From Actinomycetota bacterium (GTDB lineage Bacteria; Actinomycetota; Actinomycetes; Streptosporangiales; Streptosporangiaceae), in NCBI GenBank assembly GCA_003541285.1, contig DPMS01000294.1, positions 1 through 9,597 of the forward strand: a stretch of DNA of 9,597 bases, in the 5' to 3' direction. A model generated the notes under the pieces. It worked only from the letters and a program-made list of their open reading frames with translations, ran no database searches and was not told where the DNA came from. This document shows positions 1-6,076 of the stretch, one piece after another; positions within the stretch are counted from its first letter, which is position 1; every line of letters begins with the position of its first letter. The position numbers were made by a program, and so were the translations under genes.

Positions 1-1158
1 GTCCATGCCGATCTCGGCGGCAAAAAGGTCGATGGCTCGCTCCACCGCCGCGGTGGCCTCGGGGCGGCCCGCTCCGCGGTAGGCACCGACCGGGGTTGTG
101 TTGGTGACCACCGTCTTGGCCACCGCCTCGGCGCGCCCGATGGCGTACGGCCCGGGCGCCATCAGGATCGTCAGGGCGGGCAGGAACGCGCCGAACCGCG
201 GGTAAGCCCCGGCGTCCTGGAGGATCTCCAGCCGGTAGGCGGCCACGGTCCCGTCCCTGCTGCCGCCGATCGTGACCGTCTGGCGCTGCGCCCGGCCGTG
301 CGTCATCGCGACCATGTTCTCGTTGCGGGTCTCGGCCCACCGGGCGGGACGGCCCAGCCGCCGCGCCACCCAGCACACCACCGCGTGCTCGGGGTCAGCG
401 CCGAATTTGGCGCCGAACGCCCCGCCCACGTCCGGCGTGATGACACGCAGGCCGGCCGGCTCGATCCCGAGCATGCCCGCCAGTGCACCGCGGGTCCCCT
501 GCGCACCCTGGTTCGGGATCCACGCCGTCAGCCGGCCGTCTTCGTCCAGGACGGCGGCCGCCGCGCGGGTCTCCATCGGCGCGGGCGCGACCCGCTGGTT
601 GACGAGGGTGTGGGTGACGACCACGTCGCAGCCGTCGAACAGGTCCCCTCTGAGCGCTGCGGCGTCACCGAAGGCAGCGGCGACATTGGTTCCCGCGTCG
701 GGGAACAGCAGGGTGGACTGCACGTCCGCGGCGGCGCTGGCGAGGTCGAGCACCGGCGGCAGCAGGTCGTAGTCGGCGTCGACCAGTTCGGCGGCGTCCT
801 CACCCTGGTAGGGATCCTCGGTGACGATCACGGCCACCGGCTCGCCGACGAAGCGGACCACGTCGCGGGCGAGCAGCGGCTGGCCCATGCGGTCGTTGAT
901 CATGCCGGGCATCGGCGGGGCCAGCGGCTGGAGGTCGGCCAGATCGGCGCCGGTGAATGCGGCGACGACGCCGGGTGCCGCCAGCGCCGCGCTGACATCG
1001 AGGGAGCGGATCCGCGCGTGCGCGACAGGGGACCGGACGAAGAACACATGACATGCGCCGGCCAGCCGCGCGTCCGCGACGTCGCCGGTATAGACGGCGC
1101 CGGTGGTGAGGAAGCCGGGATCCTCCGTCCGCAGCACCCGGGTGCCCAGAATGCTCAC
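1..1158 (-). CDS. CoxL-like molybdenum hydroxylase large subunit (form II), 5' part only
   Basis: This is the first 386 codons of the molybdopterin-binding large subunit of a xanthine dehydrogenase/CO dehydrogenase family enzyme. The protein starts MSILGTRVLRTEDPGFLT and shows the usual N-terminal a/b-hammerhead domain (about residues 15-135, with FVGEPVAVIVTEDPY at 103-117), then the molybdopterin-binding domain with GGAFGAKFG at 245-253. The active-site loop reads AYRGAGR (359-365). In this family that sequence marks form II, or CoxL-like, proteins; true aerobic CO dehydrogenases carry AYxCSFR. CO oxidation is therefore not established and the substrate is unknown. The GTG start at 1158 has a purine-rich GGGAGG about 11 bases upstream and fits the family N-terminus. 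The rest of the gene, roughly another 400 codons, lies beyond position 1. The usual partners (CoxM flavoprotein, CoxS iron-sulfur protein) are not in the window and may lie downstream, to the left. Confidence 0.93.
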   Translation of the reverse strand, partial: MSILGTRVLRTEDPGFLTTGAVYTGDVADARLAGACHVFFVRSPVAHARIRSLDVSAALAAPGVVAAFTGADLADLQPLAPPMPGMINDRMGQPLLARDVVRFVGEPVAVIVTEDPYQGEDAAELVDADYDLLPPVLDLASAAADVQSTLLFPDAGTNVAAAFGDAAALRGDLFDGCDVVVTHTLVNQRVAPAPMETRAAAAVLDEDGRLTAWIPNQGAQGTRGALAGMLGIEPAGLRVITPDVGGAFGAKFGADPEHAVVCWVARRLGRPARWAETRNENMVAMTHGRAQRQTVTIGGSRDGTVAAYRLEILQDAGAYPRFGAFLPALTILMAPGPYAIGRAEAVAKTVVTNTTPVGAYRGAGRPEATAAVERAIDLFAAEIGMD

Positions 1159-1334
1159 GCCTGATCAGCTCCCTCCCGGGCCGCCAGCTCGGGCGTCCCG
1201 ACGCCCACCGACGATCGTGCCCCCCCGGGCTGCACACGGTCAAACGGGCCCGGATAACGGCGTGAGCGCAGACAATCGAGGAGTTCCACCGGCCGGGTCG
1301 GGTTGTACCAGACGACCACGCCCTCAGCTGCCAT
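1155..1334 (-). CDS. Small hypothetical ORF overlapping the CoxL-like gene start (59 aa)
   Basis: This possible gene encodes 59 residues starting MAAEGVVVWYNPTRPVELLD and ending in ELAAREGADQA. I do not recognise the family. It is supported by its stop codon, which overlaps the start of the CoxL-like gene as GTGA, the arrangement seen in translationally coupled actinobacterial operons, and by a moderately G/C-biased third codon position. A GGTGGG run lies close to the ATG but is a weak ribosome binding site. The same frame is open further upstream to a GTG at 1406, which would add a Cys-rich stretch (CRACKKC) and give 83 residues. It is not a CoxS or CoxM fragment: there are no iron-sulfur cysteine motifs of the CoxS pattern in the 59-residue form. 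It may be only the leader of the CoxL-like gene. Confidence 0.35.
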   Translation of the reverse strand: MAAEGVVVWYNPTRPVELLDCLRSRRYPGPFDRVQPGGARSSVGVGTPELAAREGADQA

Positions 1335-1356
1335 GACGCCCACCGTACCTGGCTGC

Positions 1357-1427
1357 GAACAGGTCCTGTTCACGCACTTTTTGCATGCACGACATGGGGT
1401 GCACACAGCCGTTCCGCATCATGATGC
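1357..1427. promoter_or_regulatory. Cluster of short palindromes upstream of the CoxL-like unit
   Basis: Three perfect short inverted repeats lie in 71 bases between the leftward CoxL-like unit and the rightward CBM48-like gene: GAACAG-GTC-CTGTTC at 1357-1371, TGCATGCA at 1382-1389 and GCATCATGATGC at 1416-1427. They sit where promoters and operators for either gene would be expected. I cannot assign a regulator; the first does not have the spacing of an actinobacterial LexA box. Short palindromes of 8-12 bp can occur by chance, so only the clustering and position argue for function. Confidence 0.3.
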
Positions 1428-1436
1428 AGGATTGAC

Positions 1437-1488
1437 CACGGGGGAAGAGCCCGGGACAACAGGATCGGTCACGGGGGAAGAGCCCGGG
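1437..1488 (+). repeat. Direct repeat of 19 bp, two copies, 33-bp period
   Basis: The sequence CACGGGGGAAGAGCCCGGG occurs exactly at 1437-1455 and again at 1470-1488, separated by 14 bases. Each copy can fold into a small hairpin (CGGG/CCCG stem, 7-nt loop). The pair ends 47 bases upstream of the TTG start of the CBM48-like gene, so it lies in its promoter or 5' leader. It could be a paired regulatory site or a recent local duplication. Confidence 0.8.
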
Positions 1489-1535
1489 CAAAAAGCACGA
1501 TCACGGCGCATCGGGCGCCGGAAGGGGGCAGTCGA

Positions 1536-1820
1536 TTGATCAAGGTAGCCAAGCCCGCCCGCGGCAGCGTTCGCGTCACCTTCGCGCTGCCGGTGGAGGA
1601 GCCAGCCGGGGCCGTGTCCGTGGTGGGTGACTTCAACGGCTGGGATCCCTATGCCCACCCACTCCGTAAGCGCGGGAACGGGGTTCGCAGCGCCGTGGTG
1701 ACCGTCCCTGCGGGCGCCACGCTGCGTTTCCGTTATCTCGCTGAAGGCGGCGTCTGGTTCGACGACGAGGCCGCTGGCGTGTTTGACGGCCAGGGCGCCA
1801 CGATCACAGTCCCTGGCTGA
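1536..1820 (+). CDS. Stand-alone CBM48/isoamylase early-set (glycogen-binding) domain protein
   Basis: This 94-residue protein is almost entirely one immunoglobulin-like early-set domain of the CBM48/AMPK-beta glycogen-binding type. The diagnostic segment is VSVVGDFNGWDPYAHPL (residues 28-44), followed by FRYLAEGGVWFDDE (about 66-79), the pattern found at the N-terminus of glycogen branching and debranching enzymes. Here there is no catalytic domain, and such free-standing versions are common in actinobacteria. The expected role is binding alpha-glucan or a protein partner in the cytoplasm; no signal peptide is present. The start is a TTG preceded by GAAGGGGG about 7 bases upstream, and it gives MIKVAKP, which matches how related proteins begin. 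The gene ends inside a hairpin and overlaps the convergent GNAT gene by 17 bp. Confidence 0.87.
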   Translation: MIKVAKPARGSVRVTFALPVEEPAGAVSVVGDFNGWDPYAHPLRKRGNGVRSAVVTVPAGATLRFRYLAEGGVWFDDEAAGVFDGQGATITVPG

Positions 1821-2493
1821 GCCGTCCTGCTACCGCCAGGGACCGCATCTGGACGGGCGCGCATGGCCGGTGATTGAGGCTTGCCGCCGGTGAGACCGCG
1901 ATTGGCCGACTGTTGCCCCGGCGGATGGCTGCCGGGGCAACGGCCGGGACATGGGCGCCCGGTCCTGGGGGAGGCCGTTCCTGCTGGCGTGGCGGAAGCG
2001 GCACATGGACGGTGGTGCAGCCCATGGAATGGCCAGCGCGCGCGGTGGGCCAGTGGCTCGTGATCATGGCGAGCACCTGCTGGTTGCCGTGCAGCACGTC
2101 CATCGTCAGGGACGTGACTCCGCGTGCCTGTGCCCGGGCGATCAGGGTGCGGATGAGCGCCGAACCCACGCCCTTGCCCTGCCAGAGGTCGGTCACCACC
2201 ACGCCGATCTCGGTCATCGCCTCACCCAGGGGACCGGCCCGGTCCACGGCCATGGCGTGCCCGATGATGACGCCACCCCGGGTGGCGACCATGGTGTCGG
2301 CGCCGCCGGTGCCGCCGCACAGGCGGGCGAGCACAGCCGGGGTCGGCGTGATCGGGGCGAAGAATCTCAGGTAGCGCGTCTGCGGGGAAAGCCTCGCGAA
2401 GAAATCGCGGAGCGCTGCCAGGTCCGCGCCGGACGCCCGCCGGATCCTGGTGGGGGTGGAGCGGGCAGCCTCATCCATCTGAGTTCGGTTCAC
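1804..2493 (-). CDS. GNAT family N-acetyltransferase
   Basis: This predicted 229-residue protein transfers an acetyl group from acetyl-CoA to an unknown acceptor. The N-terminal half (TRIRRASGADLAALRDFF, then LSPQTRYLRFFAP) resembles the GNAT domain of Pat-type protein acetyltransferases, but no cyclic-nucleotide or CoA-ligase domain is attached. The acetyl-CoA pyrophosphate loop is clear: TEIGVVVTDLWQGKGVG, with QGKGVG at residues 105-110. After TVHVPLPP (about 161-168) there is a Pro/Arg-rich tail of about 60 residues with no recognisable fold. The start is uncertain: I chose GTG at 2493, which has GGGGAG 11 bases upstream and lies at the start expected from the inferred promoter. ATG at 2478 is possible, and TTG at 2529 would lie within the operator palindrome. 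The gene diverges from the HxlR regulator and may be controlled by it. Confidence 0.8.
   Translation of the reverse strand: MNRTQMDEAARSTPTRIRRASGADLAALRDFFARLSPQTRYLRFFAPITPTPAVLARLCGGTGGADTMVATRGGVIIGHAMAVDRAGPLGEAMTEIGVVVTDLWQGKGVGSALIRTLIARAQARGVTSLTMDVLHGNQQVLAMITSHWPTARAGHSMGCTTVHVPLPPRQQERPPPGPGAHVPAVAPAAIRRGNSRPIAVSPAASLNHRPCAPVQMRSLAVAGRLSQGL
1809..1843. terminator. Hairpin shared by the converging CBM48 and GNAT gene ends
   Basis: GTCCCTGGC at 1809-1817 pairs perfectly with GCCAGGGAC at 1835-1843, a 9-bp stem with a 17-base loop that contains the stop codon of the CBM48-like gene. No T-run follows, as is usual for actinobacterial hairpin terminators. On the other strand it lies within the last codons of the GNAT gene, so it could act as a bidirectional terminator. 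Function is inferred from position and symmetry only. Confidence 0.45.
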
Positions 2494-2500
2494 AGACCCA

Positions 2501-2529
2501 GCATCTCCCCGGATTGCTGAGTCTGTCAA
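2501..2529 (-). promoter_or_regulatory. Candidate promoter of the GNAT gene
   Basis: Reading leftward, a perfect -35 consensus TTGACA (2529-2524) is followed after 17 bases by AGATGC (2506-2501), a poor -10 match. Initiation would fall at or next to the GTG at 2493, suggesting a leaderless or nearly leaderless mRNA. The -35 box sits across the spacer and one arm of the HxlR operator candidate, so binding there would be expected to block it. Confidence 0.4.
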
Positions 2530-2541
2530 CCAGACTTAGCA
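2515..2541. promoter_or_regulatory. Operator candidate between divergent GNAT and hxlR-type genes
   Basis: TGCTGAGTCTG (2515-2525) and CAGACTTAGCA (2531-2541) form an inverted repeat matching at 10 of 11 positions around a 5-base spacer (TCAAC). It lies immediately upstream of the HxlR-family gene and within the short GNAT-hxlR intergenic region. HxlR dimers bind such palindromes and commonly autoregulate, so this is the probable binding site of the adjacent regulator. It also overlaps a possible rightward promoter (TTGCTG at 2514, TAGCAT at 2537-2542) whose start would fall at the ATG at 2549. Confidence 0.65.
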
Positions 2542-2548
2542 TGTGGTC

Positions 2549-3025
2549 ATGGGACGGTCCTGGATGCTCGACTACGACCCGGCCAATTGCGCCATCGGCG
2601 CGGCGGTGGCGATCATCGGAGAGCGGCCGACATTCCTGGTGCTGCGCGAGGCGTTCAACGGCGTGCGCCGGTTCGATGACATGCAGCACCGCACCGCGAT
2701 CCCCCGCCAGGTGCTCAGCGACCGGCTCGCGCGGCTGGTGCGGGAAGACCTGCTGCGCAAGGTTCCCTACCAGGACGCCGGCCAGCGCCGCCGGTACGAG
2801 TACCGGCTCACCAGCAAGGGCCTGGACCTGTACCCGGTGCTGGTCGCGCTGATGGGGTGGGGCGACCGGTACGCGGCCGGCCCGGACGGCCCACCGGTTG
2901 TGCTCCAGCACCGCGACTGCGGGGAGCCAGTGCGGTTGCGGCTGTCCTGCCAGGCCGGGCACGTCCTGGAATCCGCCCGCGACGTCACGCCGGTCCCCGG
3001 CCCCGGCGCCCGCAAGATCGCCTGA
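2549..3025 (+). CDS. HxlR-family winged-helix transcriptional regulator
   Basis: This 158-residue DNA-binding protein belongs to the HxlR (MarR-like winged helix) family. The family core is present in order: the N-terminal cysteine (C14, in PANCAIGAAV), IIGERPTFLVLREAFNGVRRF (22-42), the recognition helix region RTAIPRQVLSDRLARLV (48-64), and the wing with RRYEYRLTSKG (81-91). A C-terminal extension holds DCGEPVRLRLSCQAGH (123-138), with two cysteines and a histidine that could bind a metal or form a redox switch; this is an inference. No ribosome binding site precedes either GTG 2543 or ATG 2549, so a leaderless start at the ATG is likely. The gene is followed after 6 bp by the lipocalin-like gene and is divergent to the GNAT gene, with a palindromic operator candidate between. 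Confidence 0.9.
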   Translation: MGRSWMLDYDPANCAIGAAVAIIGERPTFLVLREAFNGVRRFDDMQHRTAIPRQVLSDRLARLVREDLLRKVPYQDAGQRRRYEYRLTSKGLDLYPVLVALMGWGDRYAAGPDGPPVVLQHRDCGEPVRLRLSCQAGHVLESARDVTPVPGPGARKIA

Positions 3026-3031
3026 CCACGG

Positions 3032-3946
3032 ATGGGCGCCGCCGGATACGAGTCATGGTTCATCAGCGCGCGCGATCCGGCCTCACCCAGAGCGCTGTGG
3101 ATACGCCACACCCGGCACCGGCCCCGCCAGGGCCCCGAGTCGGCTGCCCTGTGGTGCACCGTCGTCGATCATGATCTGAACCCGCGGCCGGGCGTCATCA
3201 AGCAGGTCTTCGCCACCTTCCCAGCGGAGGCCGCCGCCGGGCCGGGGCAGTTCCGGGGGGAAGCGGTTCTGGGGCAGCGCAGCGCGCACTGGGACCTGGC
3301 CATCACCGCCGGGCAGGGGCCCTTGCGGCCATTGCGGCCAGCGGTGCTGTACCGCGCCCCGCTGCCGCGCACCAAGCTGGAGGCGAGCGTCCCTGATGGC
3401 CTGGTCACCGGCACGCTCGACATCGATGGCCACCAGATCGGCGTGTCGCGGTGGCGGGGGACAGTCGGCCACAACTGGGGTTCCGAGCACGCGGACTCCT
3501 GGGTGTGGCTGCACGCCGCCGACTTCGGCTCCGCACCCGAGGGCTGGCTGGAACTCGTGCTCGCAAGGATCAGGGTCGGCCGGGCGCGCTCGCCCTGGAC
3601 GGCGATGGGAGCGCTCAGCCTCGGGGGTGAGCTGATCCGGCTGGGCGGGCTGGGGCGCACGGCCGGCGTTGACGCCCACCCCCGGCAGCTCACCGCCGCC
3701 GTTCCCGCGCCGGGAGCCCGGCTCAGCCTGCGAGTGACGGCGCACGACGAGGACGCGGTAGCGGTGGCTTATGCCGATCCGCCGGGAGGCACCCGTGCGG
3801 TCAGCCACGCCGCGCTGGCCGCCGTGGAACTGACATTGCGCCGGCGGGGTCACGAGATCACCATGTCCAGCACGCGCGGGGCCTACGAATACGGTGCCCG
3901 CCAGGGCAGCGACCCGATCGTGCCGCAGTCGCTCCCCGATGGGTGA
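3032..3946 (+). CDS. CrtC/AttH/Svf1-like lipocalin-superfamily protein
   Basis: This 304-residue protein begins MGAAGYESWFISARDP and contains WIRHTRHRP (23-31) and the segment GTVGHNWGSEHADSWVW (143-159). A Gly-His-x-Trp-Gly turn followed by a Trp-rich strand recalls the double-lipocalin fold of hydroxyneurosporene synthase (CrtC), AttH, Svf1 and tocopherol cyclase-like proteins. Proteins with this pattern are conserved and uncharacterised in actinobacteria, so carotenoid or tocopherol chemistry should not be assumed: no carotenoid gene is nearby. There is no signal peptide, so it is probably cytoplasmic and may bind a lipid or isoprenoid. It starts 6 bp after the HxlR-type gene with no good ribosome binding site, which fits translational coupling. 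Together they look like a regulator plus the protein whose ligand or substrate it senses. The family call is from motif recall, not a search. Confidence 0.75.
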   Translation: MGAAGYESWFISARDPASPRALWIRHTRHRPRQGPESAALWCTVVDHDLNPRPGVIKQVFATFPAEAAAGPGQFRGEAVLGQRSAHWDLAITAGQGPLRPLRPAVLYRAPLPRTKLEASVPDGLVTGTLDIDGHQIGVSRWRGTVGHNWGSEHADSWVWLHAADFGSAPEGWLELVLARIRVGRARSPWTAMGALSLGGELIRLGGLGRTAGVDAHPRQLTAAVPAPGARLSLRVTAHDEDAVAVAYADPPGGTRAVSHAALAAVELTLRRRGHEITMSSTRGAYEYGARQGSDPIVPQSLPDG

Positions 3947-4207
3947 GCCGCGCGGTGCCCGCAGCGGGAAGTCCAGCCCGAAGGAGCGCCACCTGTAACG
4001 GATCGTGGTCGAGTTTTAACAATTAGTATCCGCACGGGCTAAGCCCCGGCCAGGATGGGGTACCTCAATGCCCGGCCGCCCGGCCGCCCGGCTGTCCGGC
4101 GCCCGGTCCGCGCTCGGAACAGATCTCCAGGACAAGACGGAACAGATCTCCAGGACAAGACGGTCAGCTGGGGTGATGTGTCCCGACAGTCTCCGGAAAG
4201 GGCCGCG
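3947..4207 (+). promoter_or_regulatory. Leader/promoter region of the secreted protein gene
   Basis: This 261-base gap between two rightward genes has no convincing gene. A short A/T-rich island (about 4013-4029, GTTTTAACAATTAGTAT) stands out from the GC-rich surroundings and includes TAGTAT, a possible -10 element without a clear -35. Downstream are short repeats of CGGCCGCCC (about 4071-4090) and a perfect 23-bp tandem duplication. GGAAAGGG at 4195-4202 is the ribosome binding site of the next gene. Confidence 0.4.
4116..4161 (+). repeat. Perfect tandem duplication of a 23-bp unit
   Basis: A 23-base unit (beginning GGAACAGATCTCC, ending GGACAAGAC) is present at 4116-4138 and immediately again at 4139-4161 without any difference, and the next two bases (GG) continue the period. 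It lies about 50 bases upstream of the ATG of the secreted protein. The period is not a multiple of three, which argues that the region is not coding. The identity suggests recent slippage or a paired binding site. Confidence 0.85.
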
Positions 4208-6019
4208 ATGAGCAGTCGATGGGCCAGAATTGCCGCGATCACCAGCGTCACCGTCGCCGCGGGAATGACGGCACCGGTCACGCTGGCCTCGGCGGCGAGT
4301 TCTCACCCGGCGGGCGTGAAGCCGAATCCGGTCAGCATGATGGACTGCAACGGCCACAGCCCGAAATATCAGGCCGTGAAGGCCGGCCTGGGCGGGCTCT
4401 GCACGGATCCGCTGGCCATCGGGCCGGACGGGAGCGCTTACCGGTTCCGTGACAATGGCATCTACATCGGGCACGACGAGCCGTCCGTCAAGTTCATCTC
4501 CAGCCGCCCGGGCAGCGGCAACCGGATGACCTATGTCATGCGGCTGTCCAAAGACCCAGCCGGAAGCCCCACCACATCCCCAGCGGGCACGACGCGCACC
4601 GATTATGGCGAGCTGAGCCCCGCACCATGGTTCGGGCTGCCGGTCTGCGACCCCAGGTCATACCCGCAGAATCCATGCACGCCAGACAGTGACACGAACA
4701 CCGGGACCATCGCCAACTCAGCCGACGCCGGCTCTGCGTTCCTTGAGCTGCAGTTCTACCCACCGAAATTCCAGCCGTTCATCGACGGAATAAGCTGCGA
4801 CGCCAGGCACTGGTGCGCCGCTTTGACCATCGACAGCCTGGAATGCACCTTCGGGTTCTCTACCTGCAACAACAACTGCATCGAGCCGGTGAACTTCGCC
4901 TTCCTGCAGATGAACGGCGTGCCAGCGGGGCCGCCCGGCCCGCAACGGGCCGACGTCAGCACCATGTTCCCCAGCCATCAGACCCTCATGATGAACCCGG
5001 GCGACACGGTGACAGCGGGCATCCACGACACCAGCCAGGGGCTGAGAGCAACCGTCACGGACCTCAGTACCGGGAGAACCGGGTTCATGGTGGCGAGCGC
5101 GAAGAACGGCTTCATGAACACCAACATCACCAACTGCACAGGCACGCCGTTCAATTTCCACCCCGAGTACAGCACCGCCCGGCAGCAGAACCAGGTGCCA
5201 TGGGCGGCACTCGAAGGCGGCGTGCTGATGCAGCAGGAAATCGGGCATTTCGAGCCCTGCAACTCGGTCACCAACTCCTTCCCCATCAACCGGACGTTCG
5301 CGAACGGGCAGACGTTCACCGACCCCCACACCGCCCAGACCTGTGCCGGCGGCTACGAGAGGGCCGGAAAGACCGGTGAAGGGCCATGCGACCCCTCGAC
5401 CGGCATCTGCCACCACGCCACGACCGAGGGCGGTGCGGCATGCCCCACCAACAACGCCGCGAGCGGAGCGCTGTGTGAGTTCTCCGACGCCGCGTGCGCC
5501 CCGGCAGGCCCGCGCACGATCGATGTCAACGGCACCGTGCAGACAGTGCGCTGGCCGGTGGCCGGCTGTCAGGACGGCATCTTCCAGAACGGGGATCTCG
5601 ACTTCGACGGGAGTTCCTACGTGGCCGACTGGCCGGACGGCTCGTCCACCCACCCGACCTCGTTTGCCTATACCGGCCCCCTCACAGGTGGCCATCCCTA
5701 TCCGCGGATACAGTTCGAGACCGACCTTGCCGGGTCTGAGATCCGCTGCAACACGGCGACCGGGGCCGGCTGCACGGCGCCCCCGCGGGGACCGCACGGT
5801 CCTGCCTTCTACCCGTTCTGGACGCTGGCGCACGGGTCCATGAGCTGCGTGTGGAACTTCGGCAACGTCATCGCCGGCCACACGGTCCACAGCTTCGGCC
5901 GCGCCGCGGAGTACGGCACACCGGACGTCGCCAGGTACGGCGGCACCCTGACCAGCCCGGTGATCAGCAACCCGCAGCTGGGTTCCTGCCAGCCGGGCGG
6001 GGCACCCCAGCGCGGCTGA
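4208..6019 (+). CDS. Large cysteine-rich secreted protein of unknown function
   Basis: This 603-residue exported protein has a typical signal peptide: MSSRWAR, a hydrophobic stretch to about residue 25, and cleavage at ASA-A or SAA-S near residue 29/30. The mature part carries 22 cysteines, an even number that fits extensive disulfide bonding outside the cell. Recognisable segments are YRFRDNGIYIGHDEP (78-92), a Cys-rich patch ECTFGFSTCNNNCIEP (212-227), and a dense cluster at 394-430 (GPCDPSTGICHH and following). NGDLDFDG (461-468) has the DxDxDG pattern of a calcium-binding loop. I do not recognise an enzymatic motif or a named family, although the protein has the look of a conserved actinobacterial secreted protein. 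The frame is open upstream to 4055, but ATG 4208 is chosen because GGAAAGGG lies 5 bases before it and the signal peptide begins there. Confidence 0.88.
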   Translation: MSSRWARIAAITSVTVAAGMTAPVTLASAASSHPAGVKPNPVSMMDCNGHSPKYQAVKAGLGGLCTDPLAIGPDGSAYRFRDNGIYIGHDEPSVKFISSRPGSGNRMTYVMRLSKDPAGSPTTSPAGTTRTDYGELSPAPWFGLPVCDPRSYPQNPCTPDSDTNTGTIANSADAGSAFLELQFYPPKFQPFIDGISCDARHWCAALTIDSLECTFGFSTCNNNCIEPVNFAFLQMNGVPAGPPGPQRADVSTMFPSHQTLMMNPGDTVTAGIHDTSQGLRATVTDLSTGRTGFMVASAKNGFMNTNITNCTGTPFNFHPEYSTARQQNQVPWAALEGGVLMQQEIGHFEPCNSVTNSFPINRTFANGQTFTDPHTAQTCAGGYERAGKTGEGPCDPSTGICHHATTEGGAACPTNNAASGALCEFSDAACAPAGPRTIDVNGTVQTVRWPVAGCQDGIFQNGDLDFDGSSYVADWPDGSSTHPTSFAYTGPLTGGHPYPRIQFETDLAGSEIRCNTATGAGCTAPPRGPHGPAFYPFWTLAHGSMSCVWNFGNVIAGHTVHSFGRAAEYGTPDVARYGGTLTSPVISNPQLGSCQPGGAPQRG

Positions 6020-6043
6020 CGCCCGCCGGAGCGCTGCCATCTT

Positions 6044-6076
6044 CCCTGGCCGGGCCGCTGGCCGGCCCGGCCAGGG
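6044..6076 (+). terminator. Strong hairpin terminator after the secreted protein gene
   Basis: CCCTGGCCGGGCC (6044-6056) and GGCCCGGCCAGGG (6064-6076) pair perfectly over 13 bp with a 7-base loop, starting 25 bases after the stop codon. There is no T-run, as is usual for high-GC actinobacterial terminators. It should separate the secreted protein gene from the amidase gene, which then needs its own promoter in 6077-6233; I see no convincing one there. Confidence 0.7.

Noticed and set aside
298..1164. Plus-strand open frame of 288 codons across the CoxL-like gene
   Set aside because: The minus strand gives a clear molybdenum hydroxylase; the plus-strand protein is a composition artefact.
1357..1371. 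LexA/SOS box
   Set aside because: The half-sites GAAC and GTTC are separated by 7 bases; the actinobacterial SOS box has a tighter spacing, and no damage-response gene is adjacent.
3958..3968. Terminator after the lipocalin-like gene (CCCG-CAG-CGGG)
   Set aside because: A 4-bp stem with a 3-base loop is too weak and too common at this GC content to call.
4055..4207. Upstream extension of the secreted protein to an ATG at 4055
   Set aside because: It would bury the signal peptide behind 51 residues, it covers a 23-bp tandem duplication, and the ATG at 4208 has a proper ribosome binding site.
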